NCBI GenBank assembly: GCA_903823115.1
Contig: CAIJRN010000011.1
Span: forward strand, 45,865 to 109,864
Direction of reading: 5' to 3'
Origin: an uncultured cyanobacterium
Lineage (GTDB): Bacteria; Cyanobacteriota; Cyanobacteriia; PCC-6307; Cyanobiaceae
DNA: 64,000 nt
Shown: one piece after another, positions 53,667-63,969 of the stretch
Numbering within the stretch: position 1 is the stretch's first letter
Layout: every line of letters starts with the position of its first letter
Notes under the pieces: model-generated
What the model was told of the DNA's origin: nothing
The model's database searches: none
The model's input: only the letters and a program-made list of their open reading frames with translations
Made by a program: the position numbers and the translations under genes

Positions 53667-55787
53667 TCAGTCGCTGGCGGAGGAACGGCGGCGGCGACGG
53701 CGGGGCTCACCCGAATCATCGAGCTCCTGGGCGCTGGCGGCCACAGGGGCCGCTGCCACAGCCTCAAGGGGCGGTGCCTCTGCAAGGGCGACGCTGGCCG
53801 CACCACGACTGGAACCACGACGGCGGCGTGCCGGCACCTCGACCGTGACCACCTCGGCGGCCACCCCGCTGCCCGGGAAATCGATCGGCAACGGCGTGAT
53901 CTCGACCACAGGCAGGCTGTCACGGCCCTCGGCCCCGCCACTGTCCCCCCAGCCATGGACGACCGGCGCTGTGCCGTAGCCACCGCGATCGCTGCTGTTG
54001 TCAGCGCTGCGATCGCCAGCCCGATCCACACTGTCTTCCACACTGGTTTCCGTGCGCCCCTCACTGCCGCCACGACCGCGGCGACGACGGCGGGAGCCGG
54101 CGGCGGCCAGCTGCTGCCGCGCCTCCTCGAGCACGGCCTCCGCATCGGCCCCAGGCCGGACCACCCGCACCAGAACGTTGTCGCCCGTGGGTTGCGGATC
54201 GAGCAGCAGGGCCGGACTCAGGCCAAGCCAGCCGTAGACCAGCTCCTGCTGGGGTTCCATCGGTACGGCCACCAGATCGTGCTCCGTGCGTCGCAGGGCC
54301 GTGTCGGACCCCCGCTCACTGCGCTCGCCTCGCTCGACGCGCTCGACGCGCTCCGCCGTGGCGGTTTCGAACACTGGAGCGACACTGGCCTCTCCGTAGC
54401 CACTGCTTTCAGCGGCTTCGGCACCGCGACCACCGCGGCCTCCCCGGCGGCGGCGGCCGGATCCCTCGGCAGCAGCGGTCGCCGGGGCCGGAGCGAAGAC
54501 CTCGGCCCGGGGTGAGGCGGTCGAACGCACCAGTCCGGAGACGGTCGCGAGGGGCTGGAGGGTGTCACGGCCGGGCAGCACAGCGACATGGCCGAGGCCA
54601 CCACAGCTGGGGCAGGCGCGGCCGAACAGTTCGTAGATGTTCTGCCCCTGGCGCTTGCGGGTGAGTTCCACCAGGCCCAGTTCGGTGAGCTGGGCGATCT
54701 GGGGGCGCGCCGAATCGTGGCGCACGGCCTGGGTGAAGTGCTCCAGCAACTGCAGCTGATCCCGCCGCGACTCCATGTCGATGAAATCGATCACCACCAC
54801 GCCGCCGATGTTGCGCAGCTTCAGCTGACGGGCAATTTCAACCGCCGCCTCGCAGTTGGTCCACAGCACGGTTTCCCGGGCGTTGGCGGAGCGGGTGAAG
54901 GAGCCCGAGTTGACGTCGATGACAGTGAGCGCCTCGGTGGGCTCGATGATCACGTAGCCGCCGGAGGGGAGCTCAACCCGGGGCTTGAGCGCATCGCGGA
55001 TGGCGGCGTTGACCTTGTAGTACTCAAGGATCTCGGTGGGCTCGCTGTGGGCCTCCACCTGCACGTTGACCTGATCGGCAGCCAGATAGGCCTTGACCCG
55101 GGCGACGGCATCGGCAGCATCGACCACCACCCGCACCAGCTCGGGACTGTAGAAATCGCGCAGGACGCGATGGATGAAGTCTTCGTCCCGGTTGAGCAGA
55201 ACCGGTGGGCTGGCGGTTTCAGCCGCCTGCTGGATGGCCTCCCACTGGCGCAGCAAGGATTCGAGATCGTCGATCAGCAGGTCTTCACTCACCCCCTCCG
55301 CTTCGGTACGGATCAGCAGGCCGGCGACAGGGGGCTTGATCAGCACGCCCAGGGCCCGCAGCCGATTGCGTTCGTTCTCGCCGTTGATGCGGCGCGAGAT
55401 GTTGACTCCCTGGCCGTGGGGCTGCAGCACCAGGAAGCGACCGGGCAGGGCGAGATTGCCGGTGAGCCTGGGGCCCTTGGAGCCGGTGGGCTCCTTCATC
55501 ACCTGGACGAGCACCTTCTGGCGGGGCTCGAGCAGTTCGGTGATGCCGGCCCCGCCTTTTTTCAGGCGCAGGGGGCCGAGATCAGTGATGTGAATGAACC
55601 CGTTCTTTTCACTTTCGCCAATGTTGACGAAAGCAGCGTCGATGCCGGGGAGGACATTTTCGACGGTGCCGAGGTAGACGTCGCCGATCTGGTAGCGGCC
55701 CTGGGCCACCACCAGCTCATCGACACGTTCGTCGGTGAGCACTGCGGCGATGCGCAACTGCTCGGCGATGACGATCTGCTGGGGCAT
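53667..55787 (-). CDS. rne: Ribonuclease E
   Basis: 706 residues from ATG 55787 ([16 protein letters not shown]); the frame is open to 56003 but that part has no family match. S1 domain about 36-100; catalytic Asp291 (DVNSG) and Asp334 (IDFIDM); Zn-link Cys392 and Cys395 (CPSCGG). The ~300-residue C-terminal half is non-catalytic, with Arg/Gly-rich tracts, and ends [13 protein letters not shown]. An RRRRRRSSA peptide at this place is known to bind PNPase in cyanobacteria. It shapes mRNA decay and rRNA processing; levels are autoregulated through a long 5' leader in related strains. Confidence 0.96.
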   Translation of the reverse strand: MPQQIVIAEQLRIAAVLTDERVDELVVAQGRYQIGDVYLGTVENVLPGIDAAFVNIGESEKNGFIHITDLGPLRLKKGGAGITELLEPRQKVLVQVMKEPTGSKGPRLTGNLALPGRFLVLQPHGQGVNISRRINGENERNRLRALGVLIKPPVAGLLIRTEAEGVSEDLLIDDLESLLRQWEAIQQAAETASPPVLLNRDEDFIHRVLRDFYSPELVRVVVDAADAVARVKAYLAADQVNVQVEAHSEPTEILEYYKVNAAIRDALKPRVELPSGGYVIIEPTEALTVIDVNSGSFTRSANARETVLWTNCEAAVEIARQLKLRNIGGVVVIDFIDMESRRDQLQLLEHFTQAVRHDSARPQIAQLTELGLVELTRKRQGQNIYELFGRACPSCGGLGHVAVLPGRDTLQPLATVSGLVRSTASPRAEVFAPAPATAAAEGSGRRRRGGRGGRGAEAAESSGYGEASVAPVFETATAERVERVERGERSERGSDTALRRTEHDLVAVPMEPQQELVYGWLGLSPALLLDPQPTGDNVLVRVVRPGADAEAVLEEARQQLAAAGSRRRRRGRGGSEGRTETSVEDSVDRAGDRSADNSSDRGGYGTAPVVHGWGDSGGAEGRDSLPVVEITPLPIDFPGSGVAAEVVTVEVPARRRRGSSRGAASVALAEAPPLEAVAAAPVAASAQELDDSGEPRRRRRRSSASD

Positions 55788-56226
55788 GGAGAAAGCTTGT
55801 TCGGCTCGGTGAGCCCTGCCTCTGGAGGCAGGAGGAATGGCCGCGGAGAGCGTCGCTGAACCGGCCCGATTGGCGGGACAAGACCCGTCTGGAGGAAGCA
55901 CCCGGCGAGCGGGGGATCCCGGTGGACGGGAATTACAGCGGCTCGACACCCTGCTCGGACAGGGGAAGACGGTTGCGGAAGACCGGCCGACCGTCGATCC
56001 CATCAGGGGATCGGGGCTATCAGGATCCGACGCGTACGGTCAGCGATTGGGCGGAGCGGGAATCACCCGGATCCGGGTCAATGCAGGAATGACCGAACGG
56101 AGAATCGGTGTCAAGGGAAGCGCTTCCGGGAAGGAGCTCTTGAAAAGCAACCTTTTTGAGAAAGCGTCTGGCCGGAGATCGATCAGGGGAGGTCCCCTCG
56201 TTCAGATCATCCGTCTTGGAGGCAAG
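55788..56226 (-). other. rne leader region
   Basis: 439 bases between the radical SAM gene stop and rne. On the minus strand: a hairpin AGGGG-ACCT-CCCCT (56185-56198) close after the radical SAM stop, an AAAAG/CTTTT pairing, then TTGACA. The rest is GC-rich. Long leaders with RNase E cleavage sites control rne in cyanobacteria; the same is inferred here. Confidence 0.5.
56109..56114 (-). promoter_or_regulatory. Consensus -35 box upstream of rne
   Basis: TTGACA on the minus strand, about 320 bases before the rne ATG. No good -10 is seen at 17 bases (CATTCC), so the promoter is tentative. It would give a long 5' leader. Confidence 0.35.
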
Positions 56227-58995
56227 TTAGCACGGGCGCAAGACCAGGGCTCTTCGCGCCACCCGCCCCAGCTGCAGGGGGCTGGCCAGGCGCTCGGCCA
56301 GCCAGTGCTGCAGCTGCTCGGGCCTGAGGCTGCGGCCCTGAAGATCGATTGCGGCCTCGAGATCGAGCCGGATGCCTGGCTCTGCCGGAGCGTCAGCGCC
56401 AGGACCTCCGGGGGCTGTCACCCGGCCCAGCTGCAGCAGATAGGGACGACAGTCCCTCTGGCGCGGGCGCCCCTTCTTGTCCGTATCGCTCCAGACCAGG
56501 GTCTCGGCCGCCAGGAGTTCGGCCAAGGCGGCGTTCCAGTCCAGCGCCGGCGTTCCGTCCGCCCCGGCCATTGGCGATTCACCCGGCAGCGGCAGGAGAT
56601 CAAAGCGCCAGTGGGCCTTGAGCAATTCCTGGGACAGGCTGGGACCGAACACCGGCACCGCCGCCACCGACAGCAACGGCAACTCCGCCGGCAGCTGGGC
56701 CTGCAGCTGGGCCTGCACCGCTTCCAGCTCCAGCCGCTCCAGTGGAACGGTGAACTCCAGATCGAACCACTCCCCGAGCCCCTCCACCCCCAGGGGCAGG
56801 GACAGGGCCAGCTGCAGGCGCGGCAAAGGATGGAAGCCACCGGTGAAGCTCACCGGCAGGCCGCTGCGGCGCAGGGCCCGCTCCAGTAGGCGCACCGTGT
56901 CGAGATGGCTGATCAGGGCCAGGGAACCGGTCTTGGCGAAGCCGAAGCGCAAGCGGCTCAGCCGCTCACTGGCCGGGGACCGCGGCGGAATCGGCGGCGG
57001 CGGTGGCGGCGCTGGAATCACCACGTTGTGGCCCAGCTCGGGCCCGCAGACGCCGCAGCTGCTGCAGCCGGCAAAGGAGCAGTCCTCCACCACCGTCGCC
57101 GCCAGGGCCCGCTGCAGATCCTCCGCCAGCCAGACCTTGTCGACGCCGGAATCGATGTGATCCCAGGGCAGGGGCTGGCGGCAGAAGGCGGCCAGATCAT
57201 CGCCGCTGAGGGCCTCGGCATGGCCCCAGCCCCCCATTTCCAGCTCGCGATAACGGCCGCCCAGCCCAGCCGCCTCAATGGCGCCGGTCCAGGCGGTGTA
57301 GGTGCGCTCCGCGGACTCGAACCAGGCATCCAGCCCGGCTCCGGCTCGCCAGGCCGCCTCCAGTACCGGCGCCAGGCGCCGATCGCTGCGACCGACGAAG
57401 TCCTCGACCGCCGACAGGCGCACATCGGTGAAGTTGACCTTGAGGCCCCGCAACTGGCGCAGGGCCCGACGCAGCAGCTCCTGGCGTCGCTGGAATTCGG
57501 CCGTGCTGACGCTGTGCCACTGAAAGGGGGTGTGGGGCTTGGGCGTGAAGTTGCTGATCGTCAGGTTCAGCTCCAGCCGGCCCAGATCGCGGCAGCGCTC
57601 CTGCAGGGAGCGGCAGGTGTCGGCGATGCCGAGCACGTCGTCATCACCCTCACCGGGCAGGCCGATCATGAAATAGAGCTTGATCTTGCGATAGCCGGTT
57701 TCCATCGCCGTGCGGATGCCGCGCAGCAATTCCTCGTCGCTGAGGCCCTTGTTGACGATGTCCCGCAGGCGCTGCGTTCCGGCCTCGGGGGCGAAGGTGA
57801 GCCCCGCCTTGCGGGTGCCGCCGAGGATGTGGGCGATGTTGGCGTCGAAGCGATCGACCCGCTGGCTGGGCAGGGTGAGGGAGACGTTCTGATCGGCGAG
57901 GCGGTTGCGCAGCTCCACCCCCACCGCCGGCAGGGAGAGGTAGTCGCTGCAGCTCAGGGACAGCAAGGAGAAATCGCTGTAGCCGGTGCGGCGCATGCCC
58001 TCCTCCACCGCCTCGATCACCGCCTCGGGCTCGACATCACGGGCGGGGCGGGTGAGCATGCCGGGCTGGCAGAAGCGGCAACCGCGGGTGCAGCCGCGCC
58101 GGATCTCGACGGTGAGGCGGTCGTGGACGGTTTCGATGTGGGGCACCAGCCCCATGGCGTAGTGAGGCATCGGCGTGGCGGTGCGCCGCTGGATACGCCT
58201 TGGCAACCCCGGCTCCAGGGGCACCACCGTCACCCCATCAGCACCAGGGGCGTAGAGCGAGGGCACGTAGACGCCAGGCACCTGGGCCAGATCCCGCAGG
58301 GTGTCCGAGCGGCTCAGACCGGCGGCGCGGGCTTCGGCCACCACCAGGCCGATCTCAGGTAACAGCTCCTCGCCATCGCCGAGGGCGATGAAATCGAAGA
58401 AGGCGGCGAAGGGTTCGGGATTGCTGGTGGCGGTGGGCCCGCCGGCAAAGATCAGCGGCGGCGAGGCCGGATCGGCCAGAGGCAGGTCACCGCGATCGGC
58501 GGCGCGCAGGGGGATGCCGGCCAGATCGAGCATCTCGAGGATGTTGCTGGCCCCCAGCTCGTAGCTGAGGCTGAAGCCGAGGATGTCGAAGGCATGCAGG
58601 GGCCGGCGGCTCTCGACGGCGAACAGGGGCTCCCGGCGCTGGCGCAAGCGGGCCGAGAGATCAGCCGCCGGCAGATAGGAGCGATCGCAGAGCTGGCCGG
58701 GAACAGCGTTGAGAACCGAATAGAGAATGATGTGGCCCAGATTGCTGGCCCCCACCTCGTAGACCTCGGGGTAGGTGAGGGCCCAGCGCACGGCGGCCTG
58801 CGGCCAGGCGCGGCTCCAGTCCCGCGGCTCCACCCCCCGCTCGTTGCCCAGGTAGCGGGCCGGCTTGAGGATGTCGGCACCGATCAGGGCATCGAAGTCC
58901 ACCGGCGCATCCAGCGGAGCAGCGACAGGCGAGACAACGGGCACGGCGATGCGCTGGACGGTGGCCTGATCGTATGCAGGCCGGCGGCTCGCCAT
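56227..58995 (-). CDS. TIGR03960-type B12-binding radical SAM protein fused to DUF2344
   Basis: 922 residues from ATG 58995 ([10 protein letters not shown]). N-terminal cobalamin-binding-like region (about 75-240, [24 protein letters not shown]), radical SAM core with CTRGCRFCQ near 299-306, then a C-terminal DUF2344 region (about 690-922) after a poly-Pro linker, containing [16 protein letters not shown] and [16 protein letters not shown], cited in parts. Also a CSSCGVCG cluster near 640. Such fusions are widespread; the function is unproven, with RNA modification suggested because the gene often neighbours rne/rng. That context is kept here. Confidence 0.88.
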   Translation of the reverse strand: MASRRPAYDQATVQRIAVPVVSPVAAPLDAPVDFDALIGADILKPARYLGNERGVEPRDWSRAWPQAAVRWALTYPEVYEVGASNLGHIILYSVLNAVPGQLCDRSYLPAADLSARLRQRREPLFAVESRRPLHAFDILGFSLSYELGASNILEMLDLAGIPLRAADRGDLPLADPASPPLIFAGGPTATSNPEPFAAFFDFIALGDGEELLPEIGLVVAEARAAGLSRSDTLRDLAQVPGVYVPSLYAPGADGVTVVPLEPGLPRRIQRRTATPMPHYAMGLVPHIETVHDRLTVEIRRGCTRGCRFCQPGMLTRPARDVEPEAVIEAVEEGMRRTGYSDFSLLSLSCSDYLSLPAVGVELRNRLADQNVSLTLPSQRVDRFDANIAHILGGTRKAGLTFAPEAGTQRLRDIVNKGLSDEELLRGIRTAMETGYRKIKLYFMIGLPGEGDDDVLGIADTCRSLQERCRDLGRLELNLTISNFTPKPHTPFQWHSVSTAEFQRRQELLRRALRQLRGLKVNFTDVRLSAVEDFVGRSDRRLAPVLEAAWRAGAGLDAWFESAERTYTAWTGAIEAAGLGGRYRELEMGGWGHAEALSGDDLAAFCRQPLPWDHIDSGVDKVWLAEDLQRALAATVVEDCSFAGCSSCGVCGPELGHNVVIPAPPPPPPIPPRSPASERLSRLRFGFAKTGSLALISHLDTVRLLERALRRSGLPVSFTGGFHPLPRLQLALSLPLGVEGLGEWFDLEFTVPLERLELEAVQAQLQAQLPAELPLLSVAAVPVFGPSLSQELLKAHWRFDLLPLPGESPMAGADGTPALDWNAALAELLAAETLVWSDTDKKGRPRQRDCRPYLLQLGRVTAPGGPGADAPAEPGIRLDLEAAIDLQGRSLRPEQLQHWLAERLASPLQLGRVARRALVLRPC

Positions 58996-59041
58996 AGGAC
59001 AATCCCGCCAGCAGACCCCACGCGACAGCGTCCGAATCCCC

Positions 59042-60268
59042 ATGGTCCAGGTCAACGGCAACTACCTCAAGCTCAAGGCGGGCTACCTGTTCCCCGAGAT
59101 CGCGCGGCGCGTCAAGGCCTTCAGCGAAGCCAACCCCGAGGCCAAGGTGATCCGCCTCGGCATCGGCGATGTCACCGAGCCCCTGCCGGAGGCCTGCCGC
59201 AACGCCATGAAGGCCGCCATTGATGACATGGGAACCCACGCCGGCTTCCACGGCTACGGCCCCGAGCAGGGCTACCTGTGGCTGCGGGAGGCGATCGCCA
59301 GCCGCGATTTCCAGGCCCGCGGCTGCCAGGTGAGCGCCGAGGAGATCTTCATCTCCGACGGCTCCAAATGCGACAGCAGCAACATCCTCGACATCCTCGG
59401 CCCCGACAACCGCATCGCCGTCACCGATCCGGTCTATCCGGTGTATGTGGACAGCAACGTGATGGCCGGCCGCACCGGCGAGGCCGATGACGGTGGTCGC
59501 TACGGCGGGCTCACCTATCTGCCGATCACGGCCGAGAACGGCTTCACGGCCCCGATCCCCGAGCAGCCCGTGGACCTGATCTACCTCTGCTTCCCCAACA
59601 ACCCCACCGGCGCGGTGGCCACCAGGCAACAACTCAAGGCCTGGGTGGATTACGCCCTGGCCCACAAGGCCCTGATCCTGTTCGATGCGGCCTACGAGGC
59701 CTTCATCCAGGATCCGGAGCTGCCCCATTCGATCTATGAGATCGAGGGCGCCCGCGACTGCGCGATCGAGTTCCGCTCCTTCTCCAAGAACGCCGGCTTC
59801 ACCGGCACCCGCTGCGCCCTCACCGTCGTGCCCCGCGGCCTGATGGGCACGGCCGCAGGCGGCGAGCAGGTGGAGCTCTGGGGGCTGTGGAACCGGCGCC
59901 AGTGCACCAAGTTCAACGGTGTCAGCTACATCGTGCAGCGCGGCGCCGAAGCGGTGTATTCGCCCGAGGGCCAGACCCAGGTGAAAGGGCTGATCGCCTT
60001 CTACATGGAGAACGCCGCCATCATCCGCCGCGAACTGGCCGCCGCCGGCCTGCAGGTGTACGGCGGCGAGCAGGCCCCCTATGTGTGGCTCAAAACCCCC
60101 GCAGGCCTGGATTCCTGGGGCTTCTTCGACAAGCTGCTCAGCCAGGCCCACGTGGTGGGCACCCCCGGCAGCGGCTTCGGTGCCGCCGGCGAGGGTTACT
60201 TCCGGCTCTCGGCCTTCAACAGCCGGGAGAACGTGCTGGAGGCAATGGCGCGGGTGCAGGCTCTCTAG
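59042..60268 (+). CDS. dapL: LL-diaminopimelate aminotransferase
   Basis: 408 residues. [20 protein letters not shown] and [12 protein letters not shown] are DapL hallmarks; FPNNPTG binds the cofactor and [12 protein letters not shown] holds the PLP Lys. It converts tetrahydrodipicolinate and glutamate to LL-DAP in one step, replacing DapC-D-E, for lysine and peptidoglycan. It diverges from the radical SAM gene across 46 bases. Confidence 0.97.
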   Translation: MVQVNGNYLKLKAGYLFPEIARRVKAFSEANPEAKVIRLGIGDVTEPLPEACRNAMKAAIDDMGTHAGFHGYGPEQGYLWLREAIASRDFQARGCQVSAEEIFISDGSKCDSSNILDILGPDNRIAVTDPVYPVYVDSNVMAGRTGEADDGGRYGGLTYLPITAENGFTAPIPEQPVDLIYLCFPNNPTGAVATRQQLKAWVDYALAHKALILFDAAYEAFIQDPELPHSIYEIEGARDCAIEFRSFSKNAGFTGTRCALTVVPRGLMGTAAGGEQVELWGLWNRRQCTKFNGVSYIVQRGAEAVYSPEGQTQVKGLIAFYMENAAIIRRELAAAGLQVYGGEQAPYVWLKTPAGLDSWGFFDKLLSQAHVVGTPGSGFGAAGEGYFRLSAFNSRENVLEAMARVQAL

Positions 60269-60299
60269 AGTTGGCCACCGTCATGTCGCGGGAACGGCC

Positions 60300-60689
60300 A
60301 TGATCCCTCTGCCGCTCACCACCAGCACCACGATCACCACCCAACTCCAGCCGCCCAGCGCTGACAGCTCGGCCTGGCGGGCCTCAGCAACACCGGACCG
60401 TCCCGGCGGCACGACGGTGCTCGACAAGGAAGAGCAGCGGGTGCGCAAGCCCTCACCCCGCTACAAGGTGCTGCTGCACAACGACCCGGTCAACTCCATG
60501 GAGTTCGTCGTCTCCACCCTCCGCCAGGTGGTGCCCTCCCTGAGTGAGCAGGACGCGATCGCCGTGATGCTGGAGGCCCACAACACCGGGGTGGGCCTGG
60601 TGATCGTCTGCGACATCGAGCCGGCGGAGTTCTACAGCGAAACCCTGAAGGCCAAGGGCCTCACCAGCACGATCGAGCCGGAGAGCTGA
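60300..60689 (+). CDS. clpS: ATP-dependent Clp protease adaptor ClpS
   Basis: 129 residues from ATG 60300. The conserved core begins PRYKVLLHNDPVNSMEFVV (Asn-Asp substrate pocket), then LEAHNTGVGLVIVCDIEPAEFYSETL. The N-terminal ~55 residues are a variable Ser/Thr/Pro-rich extension. Delivers N-degron substrates to ClpC. The last base of its stop is the first of the next ATG. Confidence 0.94.
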   Translation: MIPLPLTTSTTITTQLQPPSADSSAWRASATPDRPGGTTVLDKEEQRVRKPSPRYKVLLHNDPVNSMEFVVSTLRQVVPSLSEQDAIAVMLEAHNTGVGLVIVCDIEPAEFYSETLKAKGLTSTIEPES

Positions 60690-61528
60690 TGGCCGCTGCA
60701 GCCGGCAGCTCAGGCCAGCCGCGCATCCACTGGTGGGGCACCCTGCTCTACGTGCCGCTGCTCTACGGGCTGGGCTGGCTGGCTTCGCGGCCGCTGGGCC
60801 TCCTGGTCCCCAGCTGGCGCCCCGACCAGCTGGATCTGGCCGGCGCAGCCATCGCCCTGGTGCTGTTGCTGGCCAGCCTGCCCTGGCGCCTGCGGCAGGC
60901 CTGGGGCTGCAAGACCCCGTGGCAGACCCTCGGCGTGGCCCTGCCTGCCGCCGCTGGCTTCAAGGCCTTCGGGCGCGGCCTGCTCAAGGCCCTGGCCCTG
61001 CTGACGCTGGTGGTGGTGGCGCTGTTGCTGTTCGGCCAGGCTCGCTGGCTGGGACGCCTGGACCTTGGCGGACTGGCCAATGCCCTGGCGCTGCTGCTGG
61101 GGGTGGGGTTTGCCGAGGAGTTGCTGTTCCGCGGCTGGCTGTGGGGGGAACTGGAGCGTCTTGGTGGCAGCGGGCGGGCCATCGGCCTCCAGGCGGCTTT
61201 CTTTGCGTTGGTGCACCCCTGGTATCGACTGCCGGGGGCGGCAGCGATCGCGCTGCTGATCGGCCTGGTGCTGCTGGGGCTGGCCCTGGCGCTGCAGCGC
61301 CGCGCCGATGGCGGAGCGCTGTGGGGCGCCGTGGGCCTGCACGGCGGCCTCGTGGGCGGCTGGTTCGCCCTGCAGGCCGGCCTGCTGCAGATTTCGCCGG
61401 CGACGCCGGCCTGGCTGATCGGAGCCGGGAGCCCCACGCCCAACCCGATCGGCGGCCTGCTGGGCTGGCTTGGGCTGGGGGCCCTGCTGTGGGTGCGGCG
61501 GCGCTGGTGGGCGGAGACAGAAGCCTGA
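60689..61528 (+). CDS. CPBP (CAAX/Abi) family membrane protease
   Basis: 279 residues with about seven membrane segments. EELLFRGWL supplies the Glu-Glu-xxx-Arg motif; FALVHP and HGGLVGGW supply the metal-binding or catalytic His. This is the CPBP glutamic intramembrane protease family; substrates are unknown. The ATG overlaps the clpS stop (TGATG), suggesting coupling of two proteolysis genes. Confidence 0.9.
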   Translation: MAAAAGSSGQPRIHWWGTLLYVPLLYGLGWLASRPLGLLVPSWRPDQLDLAGAAIALVLLLASLPWRLRQAWGCKTPWQTLGVALPAAAGFKAFGRGLLKALALLTLVVVALLLFGQARWLGRLDLGGLANALALLLGVGFAEELLFRGWLWGELERLGGSGRAIGLQAAFFALVHPWYRLPGAAAIALLIGLVLLGLALALQRRADGGALWGAVGLHGGLVGGWFALQAGLLQISPATPAWLIGAGSPTPNPIGGLLGWLGLGALLWVRRRWWAETEA

Positions 61529-61567
61529 TCCGGTGGCACTGGTGGACTGGACCCTGCCCAGTTCTCC

Positions 61568-61957
61568 ATGCTCCGCGATGCCCTGCTCACCCTGCTCTGG
61601 ATCAGCACAGGCAGGCAACAACACTGGCTGATCCCCCAACGGGGCGATCTGACCAGCCTGCTGGAGCTGCTCGCCCAGGTCGTGGAGGCCGAAGAGCTCG
61701 TCAGCATCGCCATCAGCACTGGCCAACCCCTGGCCTCCTTGAACGCTCCCACGGCAGGCCTGCGGGTGCTGATCACCCTGGGCCCGTCCGCCGGGCGGAT
61801 CCTGAGTTCAGGCTGGTGGCGCCCGGAAGCCCCGGGACCATGGCAACGCCTCTGGTTCCCCCAGCCGCTCAGGACACTTCAGCGCACCGCCTGGGCCAGG
61901 GCCCGCCGACCCTGCACCGGCGCATGCAGGGCCTCCTCCAGCGGCGCGCAGCCGTAG
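61568..61957 (+). CDS. Possible small hypothetical protein
   Basis: 129 residues. The N-terminal half (MLRDALLTLLWISTGRQQHW, LTSLLELLAQVVEAEELVS) looks like real coding sequence, but the last ~26 codons overlap the converging radical SAM gene (79 bases) and turn Arg/Ala/Ser-rich. No family recognised. Keep as tentative. Confidence 0.35.
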   Translation: MLRDALLTLLWISTGRQQHWLIPQRGDLTSLLELLAQVVEAEELVSIAISTGQPLASLNAPTAGLRVLITLGPSAGRILSSGWWRPEAPGPWQRLWFPQPLRTLQRTAWARARRPCTGACRASSSGAQP

Positions 61958-63450
61958 TCGCGCTCCAGCAGAGCCATCACGGTGCGTCCAAAGTCGGAGG
62001 GGTTGAGCCGGAAGGCCTCCAGGCAGACGCGGCCGAAGGTGCTGCCCATCGGCTCCGGATTCCAGAGCAACTGCCGGGCTGTCCAGGGCATCATGCTCAT
62101 CGGGTTGTAGCCGGGCTGCAATGAACCCTGCTCGAAGGCATATTGCTCGAGGTGGGTGTGGGGCTGCAGGCCGATGAAGAAGATCGCCGGTTCCACCTTG
62201 TCGGCGCCGAAGATGCGCTCCAGCTCGCGGTGATAGGCGACGGTCTGGCGGATCGTCTCGGGCCGCTCGTCGATGACGTTGAAGGAGTAGTTCACCGACA
62301 CGTGCTCGCGGAAGCCGGCCCGCGCCAGCAGCCGGCAGCTCTCGAGCACGGTGCGCAGGTTGTAGCCCATGCGCATCTTGCGCACGAGCTCCTGGGAGCC
62401 GGAGGTGATGCCGATCTCGAAGTAGCTCATGCCGGTGGCCACCATCAGCTCGGCCAGCTCGGCGTCGAGGTTGTCGGCCCGGATGTAGGCCGCCCAGCGG
62501 ATGTCGGTCATGCCGTCCGCCGCGATCGCCCGCAACAGCTCCTTGGCGTCCTCGATCTGGCGGCGGGCGGGGATGAACTGGGCGTCGGTGAACCAGAAGC
62601 CCCGCACGCCGCGGTCGTAGAGCTGGCGCATCTCCTTCACCACCTCCTCCACCGGGTTGAGGCGCACCGCCTTGCCCTCGATCACGGTGTAGACGCAGTA
62701 GCAACAGTTGTGGGGGCAGCCGCGCTTGGTCTGCACCCCCACATAGAAGTCACCGCCATCGAGATACCAGTCGAGCTGGGGCCAGATCGAGGCGATGTAG
62801 TCGTAGTTGCAGGCGGTCTTCTCAATCGGGGCAGGCTGTTCGTGGATCAAGCCGGGCCGCGGTGCCTCGCCGGCCACATAACAGCGCTCGGCCGCGATCG
62901 AGTCACCGCGGATCAGCTTTTCCAGCAACACCTCGCCCTCCCCCACCGACACCACCGTGCCGGCCGGCAGGCGGGCACCGAGTTGCTCGTAAAAGACGCT
63001 GACGGCACCACCGCCGATCAGGGCCCGCGCCTCGGGGCAGAAGCGGCGTGCCCGCCTGAGTCCGCGGCGCACCAGGGCCAGATTGCGCCAGAGCTCGCCG
63101 TAGTAGGCGGCCATCAGCTTGAGGCCGCCGAAGGCACCCCGGAGCCGCAGCAGCGGATTACGGGCGTAGAACACCTCAAAGGAGTTCTGCAGGGGATTGC
63201 CGCCGCGACCATCCACGGGCGCATAGATCTGGATGTCCCGCCAGGAGAACACCAGCAGGGTGGGCTGGAAGGCCGCCACCGTGTCCAGCAGCACCGACTC
63301 CACGTCGAGCAGGGGCAGGGCCGCGAGATCGAGGATCCGCTGGGCCATGGCCGGAAACTGCTTGTGCAGGTGATCGGCCAGATAGATCGGCCCGATCGGG
63401 AAGATGGGGTTGCAGGGAAGCCGTACCAACAGCACCCGGTGGTCGCTCAC
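61879..63450 (-). CDS. B12-binding domain radical SAM protein
   Basis: 523 residues. N-terminal cobalamin-binding-like domain (PIFPIGPIYLADHL, LLVFSWRDIQIYAP, then IGGGAVSVFYEQLGARLP); radical SAM core with CPHNCCYC at about 243-250 and FTDAQFIPARRQIEDAKEL; C-terminal extension with PHTHLEQYAFEQG. The shape resembles BchE/oxidative-cyclase and methylase radical SAM enzymes of photosynthetic bacteria, but I cannot assign a substrate. Next gene rightward is psbA, divergent. Confidence 0.85.
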   Translation of the reverse strand: MSDHRVLLVRLPCNPIFPIGPIYLADHLHKQFPAMAQRILDLAALPLLDVESVLLDTVAAFQPTLLVFSWRDIQIYAPVDGRGGNPLQNSFEVFYARNPLLRLRGAFGGLKLMAAYYGELWRNLALVRRGLRRARRFCPEARALIGGGAVSVFYEQLGARLPAGTVVSVGEGEVLLEKLIRGDSIAAERCYVAGEAPRPGLIHEQPAPIEKTACNYDYIASIWPQLDWYLDGGDFYVGVQTKRGCPHNCCYCVYTVIEGKAVRLNPVEEVVKEMRQLYDRGVRGFWFTDAQFIPARRQIEDAKELLRAIAADGMTDIRWAAYIRADNLDAELAELMVATGMSYFEIGITSGSQELVRKMRMGYNLRTVLESCRLLARAGFREHVSVNYSFNVIDERPETIRQTVAYHRELERIFGADKVEPAIFFIGLQPHTHLEQYAFEQGSLQPGYNPMSMMPWTARQLLWNPEPMGSTFGRVCLEAFRLNPSDFGRTVMALLERDYGCAPLEEALHAPVQGRRALAQAVR

Positions 63451-63969
63451 GGTGGGCCGGCTCGGGACTGGCGGACGCTAACAACGCCAGTGCAGTCACC
63501 GGCCGCCATCCGAGGGCAAGGGAGCAGGAGCAGGCCCCGCGGCAGCTCCTGCTGAGGCCGCCACAGACGCCCTGCCCTGGCGGCGGAACAGCGAAACCAC
63601 CGGCAGCCTTGGCGGACGCCCCCCGGCCCGTTCCCCTCCCCGACAATTCGTGTTCGCCAACGGCATCGGGGCGCCGGGCACCTGTCAGCCAGCAGCGCTG
63701 AGATTGGCGTGGCGCCACGATCGCCAGCCTCCCAGGAAGCGCTGCGCCGTCCCGCGTGGCGGAGCCGCTCAACTCCCACCTGAGCCTTGGTGCTGGCCCA
63801 GTAGCCCCTCCAGACCGCGTCCACCGCGCTCCTCAGCTTTTCTTCATGAAGGCCGCTTCACAAACGGCGCAATCTTCCGTTACATTCGCTTTGGCGGGAT
63901 TCCGCCCTTCCATCCCGTCCCTGATCCAGGCCACTCGACCTGGCATCGCGGACATCACCTCTCGACCTC
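63451..63969 (+). other. Intergenic region upstream of psbA
   Basis: 519 bases between the divergent radical SAM gene and psbA. Apart from the psbA promoter near its right end I see no gene; open frames on both strands here (minus 63447-63824, plus 63650-63973) are GC-rich and resemble nothing. Confidence 0.5.
63857..63886 (+). promoter_or_regulatory. Candidate psbA promoter
   Basis: TTCACA (63857-63862), 18-base spacer, TACATT (63881-63886), about 85 bases before the psbA ATG, which leaves an untranslated leader of a length usual for psbA. Four of six bases match the consensus in each box. Confidence 0.5.

Noticed and set aside
63447..63824. 125-codon minus-strand frame upstream of psbA
   Set aside because: Arg/Gly/Ala-rich translation without a domain, overlapping the start of the radical SAM gene and the psbA upstream region.
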